DNA of 64,000 nt, from the NCBI RefSeq assembly GCF_021347895.1, contig NC_067116.1:39141677-39205676 (forward strand), in the 5' to 3' direction. Positions 43,301 to 56,400 of the stretch are shown here, piece after piece; position 1 is the stretch's first letter; every line of letters begins with the position of its first letter. Under the pieces are notes generated by a model. That model searched no databases. It saw only the letters and a list, made by a program, of their open reading frames with translations, and was not told where the DNA came from. The stretch is from Acanthochromis polyacanthus (taxonomy: Eukaryota > Chordata > Actinopteri > Pomacentridae). The translations under genes and the position numbers were made by a program.

Positions 43301-46300
43301 TAGCTGGAGTCAAAAAAAAAGAAGCATTTTAGCTGCAGGCAGTTTTCACACAAAGAAGCTTAACCCTTTAAATGAACACAAATGTACTCGTGCTGCAAAA
43401 ACCATCGACTAATTCAAACACAATTCTGGTTTGGTCGGTTTCAGAGCAGCGCGTTAAACATCAGGCAGCTGTCATATGAAGCTTTCTGGTTCGTTTGTGG
43501 TTTGTACAGTTAGCACGATATTAACCGTAACAGGCAGAGGCGGTTTACCTGTCTGGGCTGGTCGACGGCTTTCTGAGGATCTGTCTTCACTTTGTTGTTG
43601 GGATGGTTGGTAACCTTAGTAACAGGCTGCTTAAAGATGGAGGCCGTCTGTCTGACTGGGAGCGACGTGTTCAAGTCTGGTTTACCCTGAAGGACAAGGG
43701 AGAGACAGAAGATAAAAGAACTACTTTAAAAAGCCACACAAGAGGAATAACCCTGTATTAGTGCTCGGGAGATGCATGAATGAATCCAGTGTACAAAATC
43801 AAGTTTGGAAAGAGGAAGAAATTATTTTTACTCTGCCATAAAGCAAGAATGATCTGCTAGGGAGGTATTCTGAGTCTAAATCCAGACTTTTCAATGTCAC
43901 AACCTGCTAGATCACCATGGTAACTGATGCTGCACAGCTACCCGTCTCTGGAGGAGGTTCTGTTCACAGTTTGAGATTTAAATCAGCCACACTTTGACCA
44001 GTTATTTTCCTGACTATATTGTCTCCGAGCGACACACAACCTCAGCTGAGGGACGATGCTATATTTGCAAACCTGCCGAACTGAATGCTAGTAACCATTC
44101 TGAATCAAGCCATGCAGTCAGTCGGTGATGCAATAAAAAGCAAAAATGTGTTTTTATGCTTGGTCTTGATTTGCTGCCAAGCCAGTTTTTACAACTGATG
44201 GAACACAAATTAGCATTTTGTTCCCATTCCTGGTATTTAAGACTAAAGAGTTAAAGAGGTTTTCAGGTATCCTTCATTGTGGGTTAGTGTTAGGACTTAA
44301 TAAAGCTGAGCATCATATTTATATACCTGAAGTTTACAGTTTAAGAGCTCCAATGTGCTGCTGTCGTGTCAGAAAAAAATTGGCTGCATTGAGGGTCACT
44401 GAGTGGTTAAATAAATATAGACGCTCACGCCATTAACACATTTCTACCAGCATTTGGCCCTTTTTACTATAATAAGTCTTTATATCACTCATAGCTCTCC
44501 ATTATAACAACCTGCTCCTCTTAAGTGAAGTATGCGGTGCGCTATCATTACATCTTGTGCGGAAAAAGAGTCAAATCAAACACCCCCTTTTATCTGAATG
44601 CACTCCGAGTCTGATAAAGAAAACCTGGTTAACAAAAAAAAGTTGATAATCACCTTTGTGATAATCATTATCCATGACTTGCATAGGTTTTGTTGAGACA
44701 GGGAACAGAAAGAAATCATGGCTGTGTCAAACTAGCTTCATAAAACACCCCTGTGATGTAATTCTGGATCTGTTTAAGGTCCACTAGAAAATGTGCAAAA
44801 CAACACAGTGGCAGTACATTAGGCTGTGCATTTTTTCATTAATTTTATTTAATGGAGCTTGGACTTCATCCTCAAAATTCTCACATTTAGATACACGTTT
44901 ACGGACTTCAAAAAGTTCTCTGCCTCACCTGGAAACATGGAGCATAACTCTCAGTTTGGGACATAACAAAACCTTACATCTCTGTCCACCAAAACTCAAA
45001 TGTCTGTCATCATTCCTCATTTTTTCCTTTCAGTTTTCAGTTTGGTTGGCTTCAAGATGGTTCAAAATTACTTTTGGATGCTTCTGTCACCTGTACTGTG
45101 TGGGACAGATGCATTGTCCTGAAAGCAACAACACACCGGCTCGAAGCTTTCCTCCCTTTTCTTCTTTGATTGCATCAAACATTTGAGCTGTTGTGAACAC
45201 TGACACTAAGCAGTTATGGCTCAAAATGAGAGATACACCCCTTGTTTCCTGGTGAGGCCACAAGGTTTTTGATGTACCCTCGTAATTTTGGACAAAATTG
45301 AGTTCTGTCAGTCTCACCTTGTTCTGGTTGTTGTTATCATATCGTAGGCGCTGACGGTTCTTGTTCAACTTGCTCATCAGCATCTTGCCCGTGCGGAAAT
45401 CAAAGGAGCTGAGGTCCATCTGGTTTCCAAGGTAACGGGCCAGCTGAGGCTTGCTCCGAAACTTCTTTCCAGATGGACTAGCAAGAGGCAGGTGGAGACA
45501 TGAGGAAACCGTTATATTAATACGATCTGTTACAACAACAACAAAAAATACAGCAACGATAAGAAAAGAAGACGAAGAAGAAGTCAGAACGGAGAAAACA
45601 CCAAGACTGAAAACCACACACAGAAGATGAAAGCAAAGAAAAGACAGAAAAAGCAGAAACACAACATGCAACAAGTCAAAGAGAAGCAGGAGACATTCAG
45701 ATGGATCACACTGAATGGATGCAAATCTTTCATGAAGCCCTGATATCTGTTATCTGTGCATTTTAGGAGAATAATCACAAAGATGTACAGTAAATAAAGC
45801 TCAGTAACCTGCACAAATTAGTGAACACAATGTCAAAACATGGCAAAAAACTGAGCAAACATTGTGGCTCCACTTGTGGGAGCAACAATATCTGTAGCCT
45901 GAGCAATGGCCAACAAAACTGTGGGTGGATACGTGCTAGTAACTCATGCAAATGTATCTTACATCACACACCACAGTTAACACCAGTATGATTGTACAGT
46001 TAGCCTACCACAAACTATACAACCGACCCGCCTCCCCCCTCTCTTGCCTCTGTTCCTCATCTTGCTCTTCTCCTCTGCTAAATGAAAACAAATCTGGCGT
46101 TGTTGATTCACTTCAATGCAGTAATAAAAGAGTAATAGTGACTGAGGATACACTGGGTTTCATTCATGAGAGAGGCCGAGCCAGGCTGCTGCTAGCACCG
46201 CCCGGCCGGACACATTTCTTCATCCCAACAAACTGTGAGAGGAGGCGGCCTGGCTGGCCTCGTTGCCCCGCCACAAAACAAACCCCCCTCCCCTTCACTT

Positions 46301-46503
46301 CCCAAACTTTATCCCGATCACCCAGCTCCTGTCTGAACTCAATGTGAGTAAGTTTGTTTTTTGTTTTACGAGCCCCTTGTTCGTTTTTAGTACCTAAAAT
46401 AATAGACATCGCTCTTTCCAGCTGACAAACCCGACTTTCTGGTCACTTCTTCCATTTTCCAGCCCTTGGGGAGAGCAGTGCAATCCCACCTTTTCTTCTC
46501 CAT
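40400..46503 (-). CDS. mbd3: Methyl-CpG-binding domain protein 3, complete
   Basis: Core subunit of the NuRD chromatin remodelling and deacetylase complex. Six exons: 46394-46503, 45318-45477, 43549-43686, 43213-43303, 42865-43042, 40400-40547. They give 274 residues, start ATG 46501-46503, stop TAG 40400-40402, all phases consistent. The MBD (about 1-72) opens MEKKRWDCTALPKGWK. The conserved MBD2/3 middle follows (DLNTSLPVRQTASIFKQPVT, then GVGPGCTDKTLLSAIASALH). The C-terminal coiled coil KRLEEALMADMLAHVEE fits MBD3 rather than MBD2 and is the region that contacts GATAD2 in this family. It lacks the long N-terminal extension of MBD2 and the poly-Glu tail of mammalian MBD3, ending in a short acidic GNGSEDMESV. 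MBD residues 30 and 34 are Lys and Tyr, as in methyl-CpG-binding MBD2. Fish mbd3a/mbd3b paralogy is not resolved. Confidence 0.96.
41645..42120. mobile_element. Degraded hAT-like non-autonomous element
   Basis: In mbd3 intron 5. Contains ACTGTAATTTTCGGACTACT at one end and GCGGCTTATAATCCACAAAG near the other, plus internal TATAAGCC motifs typical of a common vertebrate hAT-type MITE. Family call from memory. Confidence 0.55.
42230..42815. mobile_element. Non-autonomous DNA transposon with AATT-rich inverted ends
   Basis: The left end CGCGTTTACATGAGACC and right end TTTCATGTAAACGTGC are inverted repeats, extended by many TTAATTCC/GGAATTAA motifs on both sides. The interior is unrelated to transposase. 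Lies in mbd3 intron 5, ending about 50 bp from exon 5. Confidence 0.75.
43687..45317 (-). other. mbd3 intron 2; no gene recognised
   Basis: About 1.6 kb of intron with short spurious frames. Repeat-like phrases at 44680-45180 (for example GCATTGTCCTGAAAGCAACA) suggest old transposon debris, not classified. Confidence 0.5.
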
Positions 46504-46860
46504 TTCGCGCCGCCTATAAATCCGCTAAAAGTTAGTGCGGAAAGCCAGATTGGGTCTTAAAAACGAGGAAACGTGTCGCTGTTTTTGTTTTTGAAGGCAG
46601 GCCTGTCTCTTCTCACTCTTTTGTTTCGACCATATTACAACATGCGTCCTCTGTAATGGGATCCTCCGCCTCAGAACAACATCTCCGCTCTTTGTCGTCA
46701 GGCAGATCGCTCCGCGGCAGACCTCAAGGCCGCATCACCGCCTGCCCGTCTCGCCGGGGCCGCATCCGCGAGGAAAAGAGGGCAACGACGTCAAGACAAC
46801 GCGAGACCGCCGAGATTAAGAACTCCACAATAAAAGCACAGATATAAATATAAATATCAA
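46500..46860 (-). promoter_or_regulatory. mbd3: CpG-rich promoter and 5' UTR region of mbd3
   Basis: CpG density rises sharply just upstream of the mbd3 start codon (CGCGCCGCC near 46506; CGCTCCGCGG near 46710; GCCGGGGCCGC and GAGACCGCC further on) against an AT-rich background. This marks the likely promoter. No TATA box is claimed. Confidence 0.65.
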
Positions 46861-47041
46861 ACAGTCTCTTCTTCTTCTTCTTCTTCACATTTTATAATCT
46901 TATTTTTGAGGGCTGTTTTTATTGATTCTACAACCTTTTATTTATTTTTTAATCAACCTAACTTCCCCTTTTCCAAAATAAGCTAAACCCAAGCAAAGTG
47001 TTTCAATATTAACTGAAATAATGTTTGGGGAGGAGAGGGCT

Positions 47042-47455
47042 GATTCAAAGCTTTGGAGCTGCTACTGTAAAGGCACAAGAATCTGATCCCAAACTCAAGA
47101 CTAATTCAGATAAACTGAACTTGATTGCACCTCTGCCACATTTGATATGTCAATCAAAAATCTCTTTTTAGACAAACTACGAAAGTGCTTTGCAAATGAC
47201 TGACAAAGCTAAAGGTTTGTAAAATTAGATTTATAGACCAGTGCACATCAAAACAATGGAAAAAGACAGGAAGCTTCAGTCTCTTTTTGGTTCTTGAAGA
47301 AGTTTCATTCTCATCTCAGAGGCTTCTTCAGATGTACCTGACTGATCAGGAGACTCAGATATATATTATTATCATCAGAAAACCCACGGCTAACAGTCTA
47401 TTAATGAAGCAACACACATGTCTTTACGCAGCAGCTCCAAAGCTTTGGAACAGCC
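47042..47455. mobile_element. Possible MITE or fold-back repeat
   Basis: AAAGCTTTGGAGCTGCT near 47048 is the reverse complement of AGCAGCTCCAAAGCTTT near 47432, giving inverted ends about 400 bp apart. The interior includes TTCTTGAAGAAGTTTCATTC, a phrase seen in dispersed fish repeats. No ORF. Confidence 0.45.
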
Positions 47456-48002
47456 CAACGGTGTAGTCTGTCTTGTTTTTCATCTTTTCTGCTGCTACCT
47501 GACTTATAACATGTACAGCACGTTGGTCAAATCTGGTTGTTTTAAACATACATGATGCATTTCACTGCACATTATACTATGTATAATTTTGTTCGCGATA
47601 AACAAAGGTCTTGAATCATATATAAATAAACACCAAATGATCAGATTCTAATGTGCATTGTTGTTTTTAAATGTTGTAAGAGGTTTTATGTAATGTACGT
47701 AATGTTACTTTAAACAACTGAGCAACTTTTAATGTAATTATACCATATATGCTCTCATTACTGTTTTAAATAAATAATAACTCTTTGTAAGTTACAAGAA
47801 AACATTTCAGATTTATACTTGAATTAAAAGTCCCACTCCAGGCATTGATTAACCCCCTAGAAATTCATCTTTCTGTTTAAAAATTACACATTCATCGGGT
47901 TTTTTCTGTTAACATTGTCCTTTTATTTCTTACAATGCATGGAATTTATTTCTACACTGGTGCCTCCTTTAAGTCCTGATTCCTTTGTTGTTTTCTCGGC
48001 AT

Positions 48003-48365
48003 ACATTTGTCTGTCTGTGTGCAATGTTTCTCAAAACAGACTAACAGATTTGAATGAAATTTTCAGGGAAGGTCAGAAGTGACACAAAGACCAAGTGATT
48101 AGATTTTGCCAGTGATGCGGCTTATGGTCTGGATGAATGTGTTAAGGATTTCCGTATCATTGCGAGACAGCAACACAGCGTCACTGTAACCATGACAACA
48201 AGTGAACACTACATCAGCTGCCTGCTGACGATCACGATTGCAATCCTACTTCAAATCGACTGTTGCAGACTTATCGGGACTTCTCATTGGAAATGATACA
48301 AGGAACAATTGATTAAAATGTGGGGGTGTTTCTGAGTCTCATCAATTCACTCGCTACATATTTAG
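48003..48365 (+). mobile_element. Interspersed repeat related to 32160-32525
   Basis: Shares a long series of segments with the reverse complement of 32160-32525, including TGAAATTTTCAGGG, CTGTAACCATGACAACAA and CTGCTGACGATCAC in the same order. Non-coding; family unknown. Confidence 0.75.
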
Positions 48366-51300
48366 GCCATTGAGTATCCGTACATAATGTACACATGTAT
48401 AACACACGCCTGTTCTCAGTGCAAAGTAATTTTTTATTAAAGATGTCATCTGTGGGAAATGATGCGACTGAGCAGCCTTGGTGGAGTGCTGCATTCTCTG
48501 AGTGCTTTTCTTGTTGCTAAACTACTTTTGATTCCATGTATGCATTGATGTCCTTGTAGCAGTTACAACGTGGACTCTTGCGAACGTGGGGAGATGATTG
48601 AATTTATAAACCTTAGCGGACTTTTTGATGCAGAAATTTTAGCATTGCCTCTTTCCCCACCCATCCCTTCATTGCTCACTGCAGCTCGAGCACACCAGCT
48701 CACTTATAGCTCCTCTCAAACACTGCAGTGCTACTATAGCCTATAAAATGACAAATTCCAACAACACCTTAATTGTTTGAACCAATCTTGAAGAAAAATA
48801 ATATTACAGAAACTTCTAATCTTTAAATTGTCAGGTTGGTTCCTTTGGTCAGTTTCATTTTGACACCCTCTTAAAATAATGACCTATGTCACTTTTTAAA
48901 AAACTGAAACACACTTCACTAAACCTTGACCCAACCGAGTATAGGGGTAGAATCCAGCCATGGCATTATTTTTGCTTTTTTTTTTTTGTCTTCCAGCATA
49001 TAAAATACTATATAAACAGGTTAAGAAAGTAAACAACATAATTATCACCCGAGAGCACTTTTAAACTGAGCATATTTGTGCATAAAATAGATGATAATGA
49101 AAAAAAATCACATTATTTTCTGGAATGTATTTGAGTCTAGTGGGTCATTAATAATCTTGGGAAGTACAGTCTGAAATTGAATTATAAATATTTAATCAAA
49201 TATTTGAATATAGATTATGTTTTTTCTTACCTGAAGTTAGAATTTTGCCTAACAAAGCCCAGTCGTGACTATTTTGAAACAGGTTACCGGCAGTGTTATT
49301 ATGTACTCTGTAAGGCTTGACGGTGCTGTCTCGGACCACAGTAATGTAAACCTTTGGGAAAACATAAATTACGCACCAAATAGACCATAAACTGCAATTA
49401 CTGGGCGGCAGTGACAACAATCACGAAGGCTGCTGAATAATTAAACTTGACAGATGCCGTAAAAATAAAGCCTGGAGGCTCGCAAACCGAAAAAAAAATG
49501 TGCAAGTTTCATGTGAGCTCCATGAAACTGGAGATCCGTCTCACCACGACAATGCCGACCGTTGGTCACCGAGAGCTGGAAGCCGGCGTTTATCAATGAA
49601 CAAAGTCGATCTGAAACATTAAACTAGATACCATTTTAAAACGCGTTGTCATGCATATATGTGTACGATTTGCGTGCGTGTGTGCAACAGCAATACAGGG
49701 GGAAATTCACATCCACTTTGTGTGGCTAAAGTCCATGTCGAAATATGTCGCTGTCGACGCACTCCATGCGTAATTCTGCATTAGCTGGAAATATCTGGAG
49801 AATAAAACGGCGCTACAATGATTCTAAAAAGACAACAGACATCCTAGCTGGAGAACACTGCATTGCTATTTGCAGGCTGCGAGACCACAGAATGCATTTG
49901 CCTGATCGATGATAAACATACTTTCCAGATATATTAAGAAAACGACATATTACGCATCGGGCGCTACAAACGCAATCAAATCTCTCGCCGGTGGTTAAAA
50001 TGATCCTTTAAATGATGTACTCACTCGTTTTTATCCATCTTGAAGACACTATCTCGTTTTTTTCCCCTCTCGCTATGTTAAATCCCTTCTCCCCTCTCCT
50101 CTTTCAGTCCCCTCCCCCTTCGATGTTAGAAATGAAAGACATTATCCACGCAAATTTCGCAGTCTGGCTGATAAAATGGGCATCATGTCCCACCGAAACT
50201 GGCGTATTCTCATTGTGCACCTGAGCTTACAACACATGCATTGCAAATTATTTCATCACACACACACACACTACATATGCATTCTCTTTATTATACAGTT
50301 TATTTCACACTAGTTTTCCAGTACAAATATTCAAAAATGTGACCCTGAAAGCCACACTGTTGCAGATTCCCCTCATGCAAAAGGAGAATTAAGTATGTTG
50401 GAAATGCTATGGCAAATATACTGGATGTGCATGTGATTGATCAGAATACATCAAAAGAAAAACCTCTCATCATGAAGTTCTATGCAGAAAAATACAACAT
50501 TTGGGGATTTACAGAACAACTGGACACATCGGGGTAAATTCAAGATTTATTAACATTTAATAACACTGGACCAAAAACAGCATTCATACAGTGTGCATCC
50601 CGAAATCCGAACTCCTAACAAGCCCTCAGAGACTGATTGGTGAGACAGGGCATCCCACTTAAGCCCGCGCTGCAATCCACCCATCCCCAAGCTCTGGTCC
50701 TGTAGGCAGACACATCGCCCATTCATTAGCAAAATGTACATAAACATTTGTCAGAATGTGTGAAAAGAAGATTGTTCCTGTCTCTGAGGCAGGAAACCTG
50801 GTTCCTTGTTGCACAAAAACTTAATCTGGCATGACATGTGAATGATTGTTGAGGGATTGTTATTATAAGTGCACCATCAGAATGGTAATCATGGATATTA
50901 TCTGGGATTTTGGCTGCAAAGTTTGTCTTAAAATACCATGACACACATTAAAATAACTCCGGTACTGTCATATCAATGATGGCAAATAGTGATCAACGGA
51001 TGAATCTGCTCATGCATTTATCAGATACGATACACATTTTTTTGATTATCAGTATTGTCATTTATTGCAGCCTACTCTTAAATAAATTACTTATTTAAAA
51101 ATGCTCTGCTGTGGCTCTGATGTAGTCCCCGCCCACAGCTCTATCTGATTGGTTACATGTTATGACTAACAGCCAATCAGCACTAAAGGATAAAAGCTGA
51201 AAAGCTGTTTTAATTAAACAGACAGAAACACAAATTAAAATAAAGATATATCAATTAAGTTTTGTGCATTTTGCCACCAGGACTTTAACTTTTGCTGCAA

Positions 51301-51883
51301 ATATAAATTGGTTCCAAATATAGGTTATTGGTTTTTAATCAACCCGGAAAGAAATCATATCAGTCGACTCCTAACAGTGATGCACGAACTCGAAAATACA
51401 TATTCTTCAAGCTTTATTTTTTCATAAAATGACTCAACTCAAGAACTAGTTTGATCCTTTTGTACAGCATCAGATTTAACAGAAACACAGGCCTTTATTC
51501 GTGCACAATTGTCAGCTAACAAGCTAACAAGGGCAGCTTGATCTTCGTGGTTTATATTTTCAGCCTCCTGGAGACTTTAGATAGAAAGCAGTGCAGATGT
51601 TTGAGGCATTTCTGACCTCAGTATGGGGCAGCCTGTGCAGACTCAGGTGCCAGAGTGTCCACAAACTGCCAGAAGTGAACAAGGTGATTCTGGATGTTTA
51701 TTTCAGTGTTTACTATAAGCACCTGGCATGGCCTACTTCTGCCTGCATCTTATCAGAGGTACATGGGTGGAGCTAAAGCTAAATGGCAATCCAGCTGAAC
51801 ATGGCAAAAAAAGTGTGAGGAAAAGACTTCAGTTACACACCTGCTGGTCACAGTGATAATTCACTCACATTTTCATGTTGACT

Positions 51884-53413
51884 TTACTCATCCTTCTTAA
51901 ATTTTCCTTTAATGTATGGCACGTAGTCTAGAATTAACCGCCAGTCTGTAAAGTGAACGAGCGCCACACCTCCCACCGTCCCCCAGGCTACCATGTTCGG
52001 CACCCTGCATGAAAAGAAAACAATTCCTGAATGAGACAGAAATTTAACCACACAATCAGCTGCAACTGGGACGATTAATACCTCTTAATTCAAGCAGCAT
52101 GGTAATCACACAAAAAGATACATCTTTCTGGATGACATTTGTAAGTACAAAAAAGTTAATTGTGATTAGAAAATTGCAAGGGTTGAAGAAGCTTTGAAGA
52201 TATTTCCTGATGCCGGAGGAGAAGACGAGCAGCTTTGTACCTTTGCGGTAAGAAGACTGTGGCCGTTTCTCAGTACGCAACTGTCTGTACTTGGTTCTCA
52301 GAAGTGAATCAGTAGATGGATATATATCTGTGGCTGCAGCTCTCAGTGGACAGGAAGGTTTTATTAGAGGAAGTCAGACACAGTCACACAGACAAACATT
52401 AGAGCTCACGCTGAAACGGAGCTACAGCTCTGTGTCTTGGACAGGATTTATTTTAAAAGCTACATGTGTTGACGGTAGGGGCTGCACAGTAGCGTAGTGG
52501 TTGGCACTTTCGCCTTGCAGCAAGAAGATCCCCGGTTCAAATCCCGGCCTGGGATCTTTCTGCATGGAGTTTGCATGTTCTCCCAGTGCATGTGTGGGTT
52601 TTCTCCAGGTACTCCGGCTTCCTCCCGCAGTCCAAAAATATGCTGAGGTTAATTGATGACTAAATTGCCCGTAGGTGTGAATGTGAGTGTGATTGTCTGT
52701 ATATGTAGCCCTGTGACAGACTGGAGACCTGTCCAGGGTGTCCCCTGCCTTCGCCCGAGTCAGCTGGGATAGGCTCCAGCGACCCTAGTGAGGATAAAGC
52801 GGTGTAGAGAATGGATGGATTTCTACATATCGCGGATAAATATTACATCACAATGTCAGATTTTTCCTCAATATCATGCAGTCCAGACATGTGTGATTAA
52901 GTCATCATTTGATATATATGGTTTTAAAGATTTTTGGTATTTATGTATCATAATTTTTGCAGTTATGAGGTCTGTGAGGTATGCTTCAATACATGTTAGC
53001 ATAGGAGTATGATAATCTTTGGACTTTGTACAAGCATTGAAGTCTGGAAATTTCGATGTTTAGTACAGATATACCTAAAACAACTGCCAGAAATCTTCAG
53101 TGTCGTAGAAATCGTTGTCACTTATATCCGTCAGAGATTTAGATGCTAACTCGCTTCAGGTAGTAAGACTATGCTAAGTCGCTTAGCCAGCTAAAGTCAG
53201 TACACAAACAGGCTAAGCTAAAGCTAGCTAGTGAGATAGACGGGTCATACAGAAGGACACGGGGACGTTGTTAGCTCAATTCTGAACAGTACAAGAAAAA
53301 TACAAACAACACTTTCCTAATTTTACTCCACCTGTTGTTGATTTAACTTACCACGTCCTCAGAAGGGAAACATACTTGGCACCGACGAATTTATTCAGTA
53401 TTTTCTGGACCAT
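51884..53413 (-). CDS. uqcr11: Ubiquinol-cytochrome c reductase subunit 11 (complex III 6.4-kDa type)
   Basis: Small single-pass subunit of mitochondrial respiratory complex III. Two exons, 53352-53413 and 51884-52004, encode 60 residues. The start is ATG 53411-53413 and the stop TAA 51884-51886. The Trp codon is split across the intron and phases agree. The C-terminal half TDWRLILDYVPYIKGKFKKD is nearly the same as human UQCR11 (56 residues). The N-terminus MVQKILNKFVGAKY is four residues longer and diverged. A hydrophobic segment (VAWGTVGGVALVHF) forms the membrane helix. It sits between mbd3 and tcf3, as in human 19p13.3. The intron contains a full SINE. Confidence 0.95.
52479..52820 (+). 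mobile_element. tRNA-derived SINE in the uqcr11 intron
   Basis: Starts GGGGCTGCACAGTAGCGTAG, has box B-like GGTTCAAATCC, a body matching the element at 13142 and an AATGGATGGATT tail. Opposite orientation to the host gene. Confidence 0.9.
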
Positions 53414-56400
53414 ACTGACCTCCCTCTGGAAGCTGAGTACACCATCAACTGGCGCTGAGAGTTGCTAAGGACCCCGAGCTGCCTCTCCTTATGCCTGTTA
53501 AAAATAACCACCGCCCGGTTGCGTGCAGCAGCTTAGGGTCGTTTCAGGCCACCATTTTAAAAGGTCTGTATTTACAGCACACGGCCGCCTCGAACAAACT
53601 GTGTGCTCAGTCAGTGGCTACCACCCAGCTGTTGTTGGTTTTATGGAATCAATAGCATACGCTGGTATCATGCCTTGGATTTAGTGTGGTGCTTTTGTTG
53701 CATGAAACTGTAGTAAATGCATTAGTCGGTTAGCCGGTAATTGGCAAAGGAAAATATGAACAAATTCATTTTCCGAACTACAATAAACCCTTTATTACAA
53801 TGGTTTCCTTTATTTTCCTTTTTATGTATACAATATTCAAAAGCCAGACATTGGAAAAGGTATAATCTGTTATTAAAAATGGCACATTTATTGCTACATT
53901 ACTGTTATATACAGGACAGTTCTCAACTATATATATTTATATATGTATATATATATAATATATATATAAAAGAGAGAGAGATTGAGTGAGGCACTCTGAG
54001 GACCCTGGAGGAGTCAACAGCGTCCTCACTCCAAGATGTCAAGCTCTGTACCTGCGAATGTATTTAACACTCAACGGTCTCACCCCTTTTTTAGTTCAAC
54101 AAAGATATGACAAAATTATCGAAAGCAAGTTTGAATCACTGCTTTCTTTTACCAAAAAAAGTCCAAGCCCATCAGCTGAAAACTTTACATGCTCCTGCAG
54201 TGATCGAGGGGGTTGTTTTTCTGTAGTTTTCAAAGTGTGTCTACGTCAAGACTTGAGTCGAGAAATAAAAGTTCCCCCAACCACAGAATTTGTAATAGGA
54301 TGTTGACAAAATACTCAATGACATCTAGTCAGATTTTCCCCTTTAGAACAAATCAGCAATAGTCAGTACACTTACTGATCTTGCAATGATAGACAAAACT
54401 TCATGTACAACTTTTTGAGAGAGGCGATTAGAACTTCTCACAAAAAGCCACTGTCAACGCCACCAAAGAGCTGGAAGAGTAAAGGTCAGGGGTGAAAATT
54501 GTCACTAATGACTAAATATACTTAAAGTCACTGCAGCAAAGGGCTTGCACTCTGATATACAGAAATTTAAAATGCTCCAAATCAGTAGAGGTTCCAGCTA
54601 CTATGGAAAATAAAACTCACTCCCTACATTGAAACCGAAGCAAATACATACTGAAACACGTTTATGTGCGTCAAAGGCAGACAGTCAGAGCCAAAAGCAG
54701 CATCTCTTGAACCCTGTCATGTCAAGTGATTTAGCAAATATAGGGCAGACAGAAAGAAAAACTCATGACCTGGACCCGTGACCATGACCTTAACTAAAAC
54801 AGCAGTTTGGACAATATAATCCAGTTGAATAATTAGAAAAAAGGAATAAAAACTAAACAAGATCTACGTAACATTTATTTATTTAACTAGATACACTGAA
54901 AGAAAATCTCTTTATACCATTTAAACTTCTTCCTGAAAATTGAAAAAAGCATTAGGAGAAGGGAGGGTGGGGGAATGAACAAGTACCTCTTTAATCTCCA
55001 TGATAAATGAAATGATATGGTTCACAAAATAAAACTGTCTTAAATGAAAATACAAGTTCAGGCACTGATAAGGTATCACTCTCCCATCATGACATCTTAA
55101 GTCTTGAGAATGAAAAGGCCACACTATTGATTTGTATAGGTCTTTTTTCTTCATCTCTTTTTTTCTTTTTTGTAGAAATTAAACACACAAAATGCTCTAC
55201 CTCCCATTTGTGATTACATGTTGGTAAAAAGAAACCATTCACAACATGACATGACATGGGAATAACATCACAATAACACTGTTTTGTTCTCCATATTATC
55301 CATTACCTCACACCCAAATACCGACGTCTGCCTCCAAAAACGACGTGCAGGAAACTTTAACAGTGATCTGCACACTTGAGAGCCACTTGGTTTAGGGCAG
55401 ACATTAGAAAAAAGGTGAAAAGAAAACTATTATACTGTACTGACAAAACAAACAAAAAAAAAAACAGGAACACAACTTTGAAAATGAAGGCGATCCACAT
55501 TTGTATGGTAGCTACATTCAAAAACCAGTTGCATAATTACTGTTCGAGACAAAAATCCCTTCCCACGTTTTTCCACCAGTGCCTCGACGCCCGAGTAAGA
55601 ACGCCTCGACAGGGCCGCGGCACAAACTGTCCATATATGCCCAAATGGAAAGAAAGAATTCATCTGGGTAGCTGATGATGCGCCTTGCAACTAAAACTGG
55701 AATTAAAAGGATACACCAAACGCTTTCAACATTTTTCATTTGTCATCTGTCGACCCTTTTCCTCTGCCATCCCAGTTCAATTGTTGAATTCATTTTTTTT
55801 AACAATTTCATTTAAATGTCAAATATCCCCTTATACAGCTCATCTACAATACACTCTAAACTTCAAACTAATATTGCCATTTATGTAAAAAATCTACAAT
55901 GTATAGACTAACAAAAAATATATATTTTTATATATATTTAATTTTGAAAAATGAAACAGAATAATGTATGAAGTGAATTTACACGTCACACTTCTCTCAG
56001 GTAAGAAACGTGAGAACACACTTACTCAGGAGGAAGGTGATGGGCTGTAATTCAGTGGGAATGCTCATTTAGGAAAAGAAAGCCTCAGTTACACAAAGGC
56101 TCGTCTGCTTTGACAACTGCGGACAGATGAGATCCCTCCTTTAAAGAAACCCAGATGTTTTTTTTTTTTTTTTGGTCTTTTACAGATATTCAATTAAGGG
56201 GATAGACTTGAGCTGTTAAGTCTGCTGGCACTGTCAGTAAACCATTTCAAGAAAGCAACAGCACTAAATGGTGCCGATCACTTAGCGAGTGATTCAAATG
56301 GCTTTTATACAAGACTTTCAGGGACTGAAATGCAATACAGGTCAACACTTAACTTCCAGCCTAGAACTATACAACTGTGCTTTGTCTTGTCAATGTATGC

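Larger units (their letters stand above)
46861..51883. other. Intergenic region between mbd3 and uqcr11
   Basis: About 5 kb without a supported gene. It holds repeat-like segments at 47042-47455 and 48003-48365, a short CA run near 50258 and pyrimidine-rich tracts near 50050-50120. Open frames are short and unconvincing. Confidence 0.6.
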
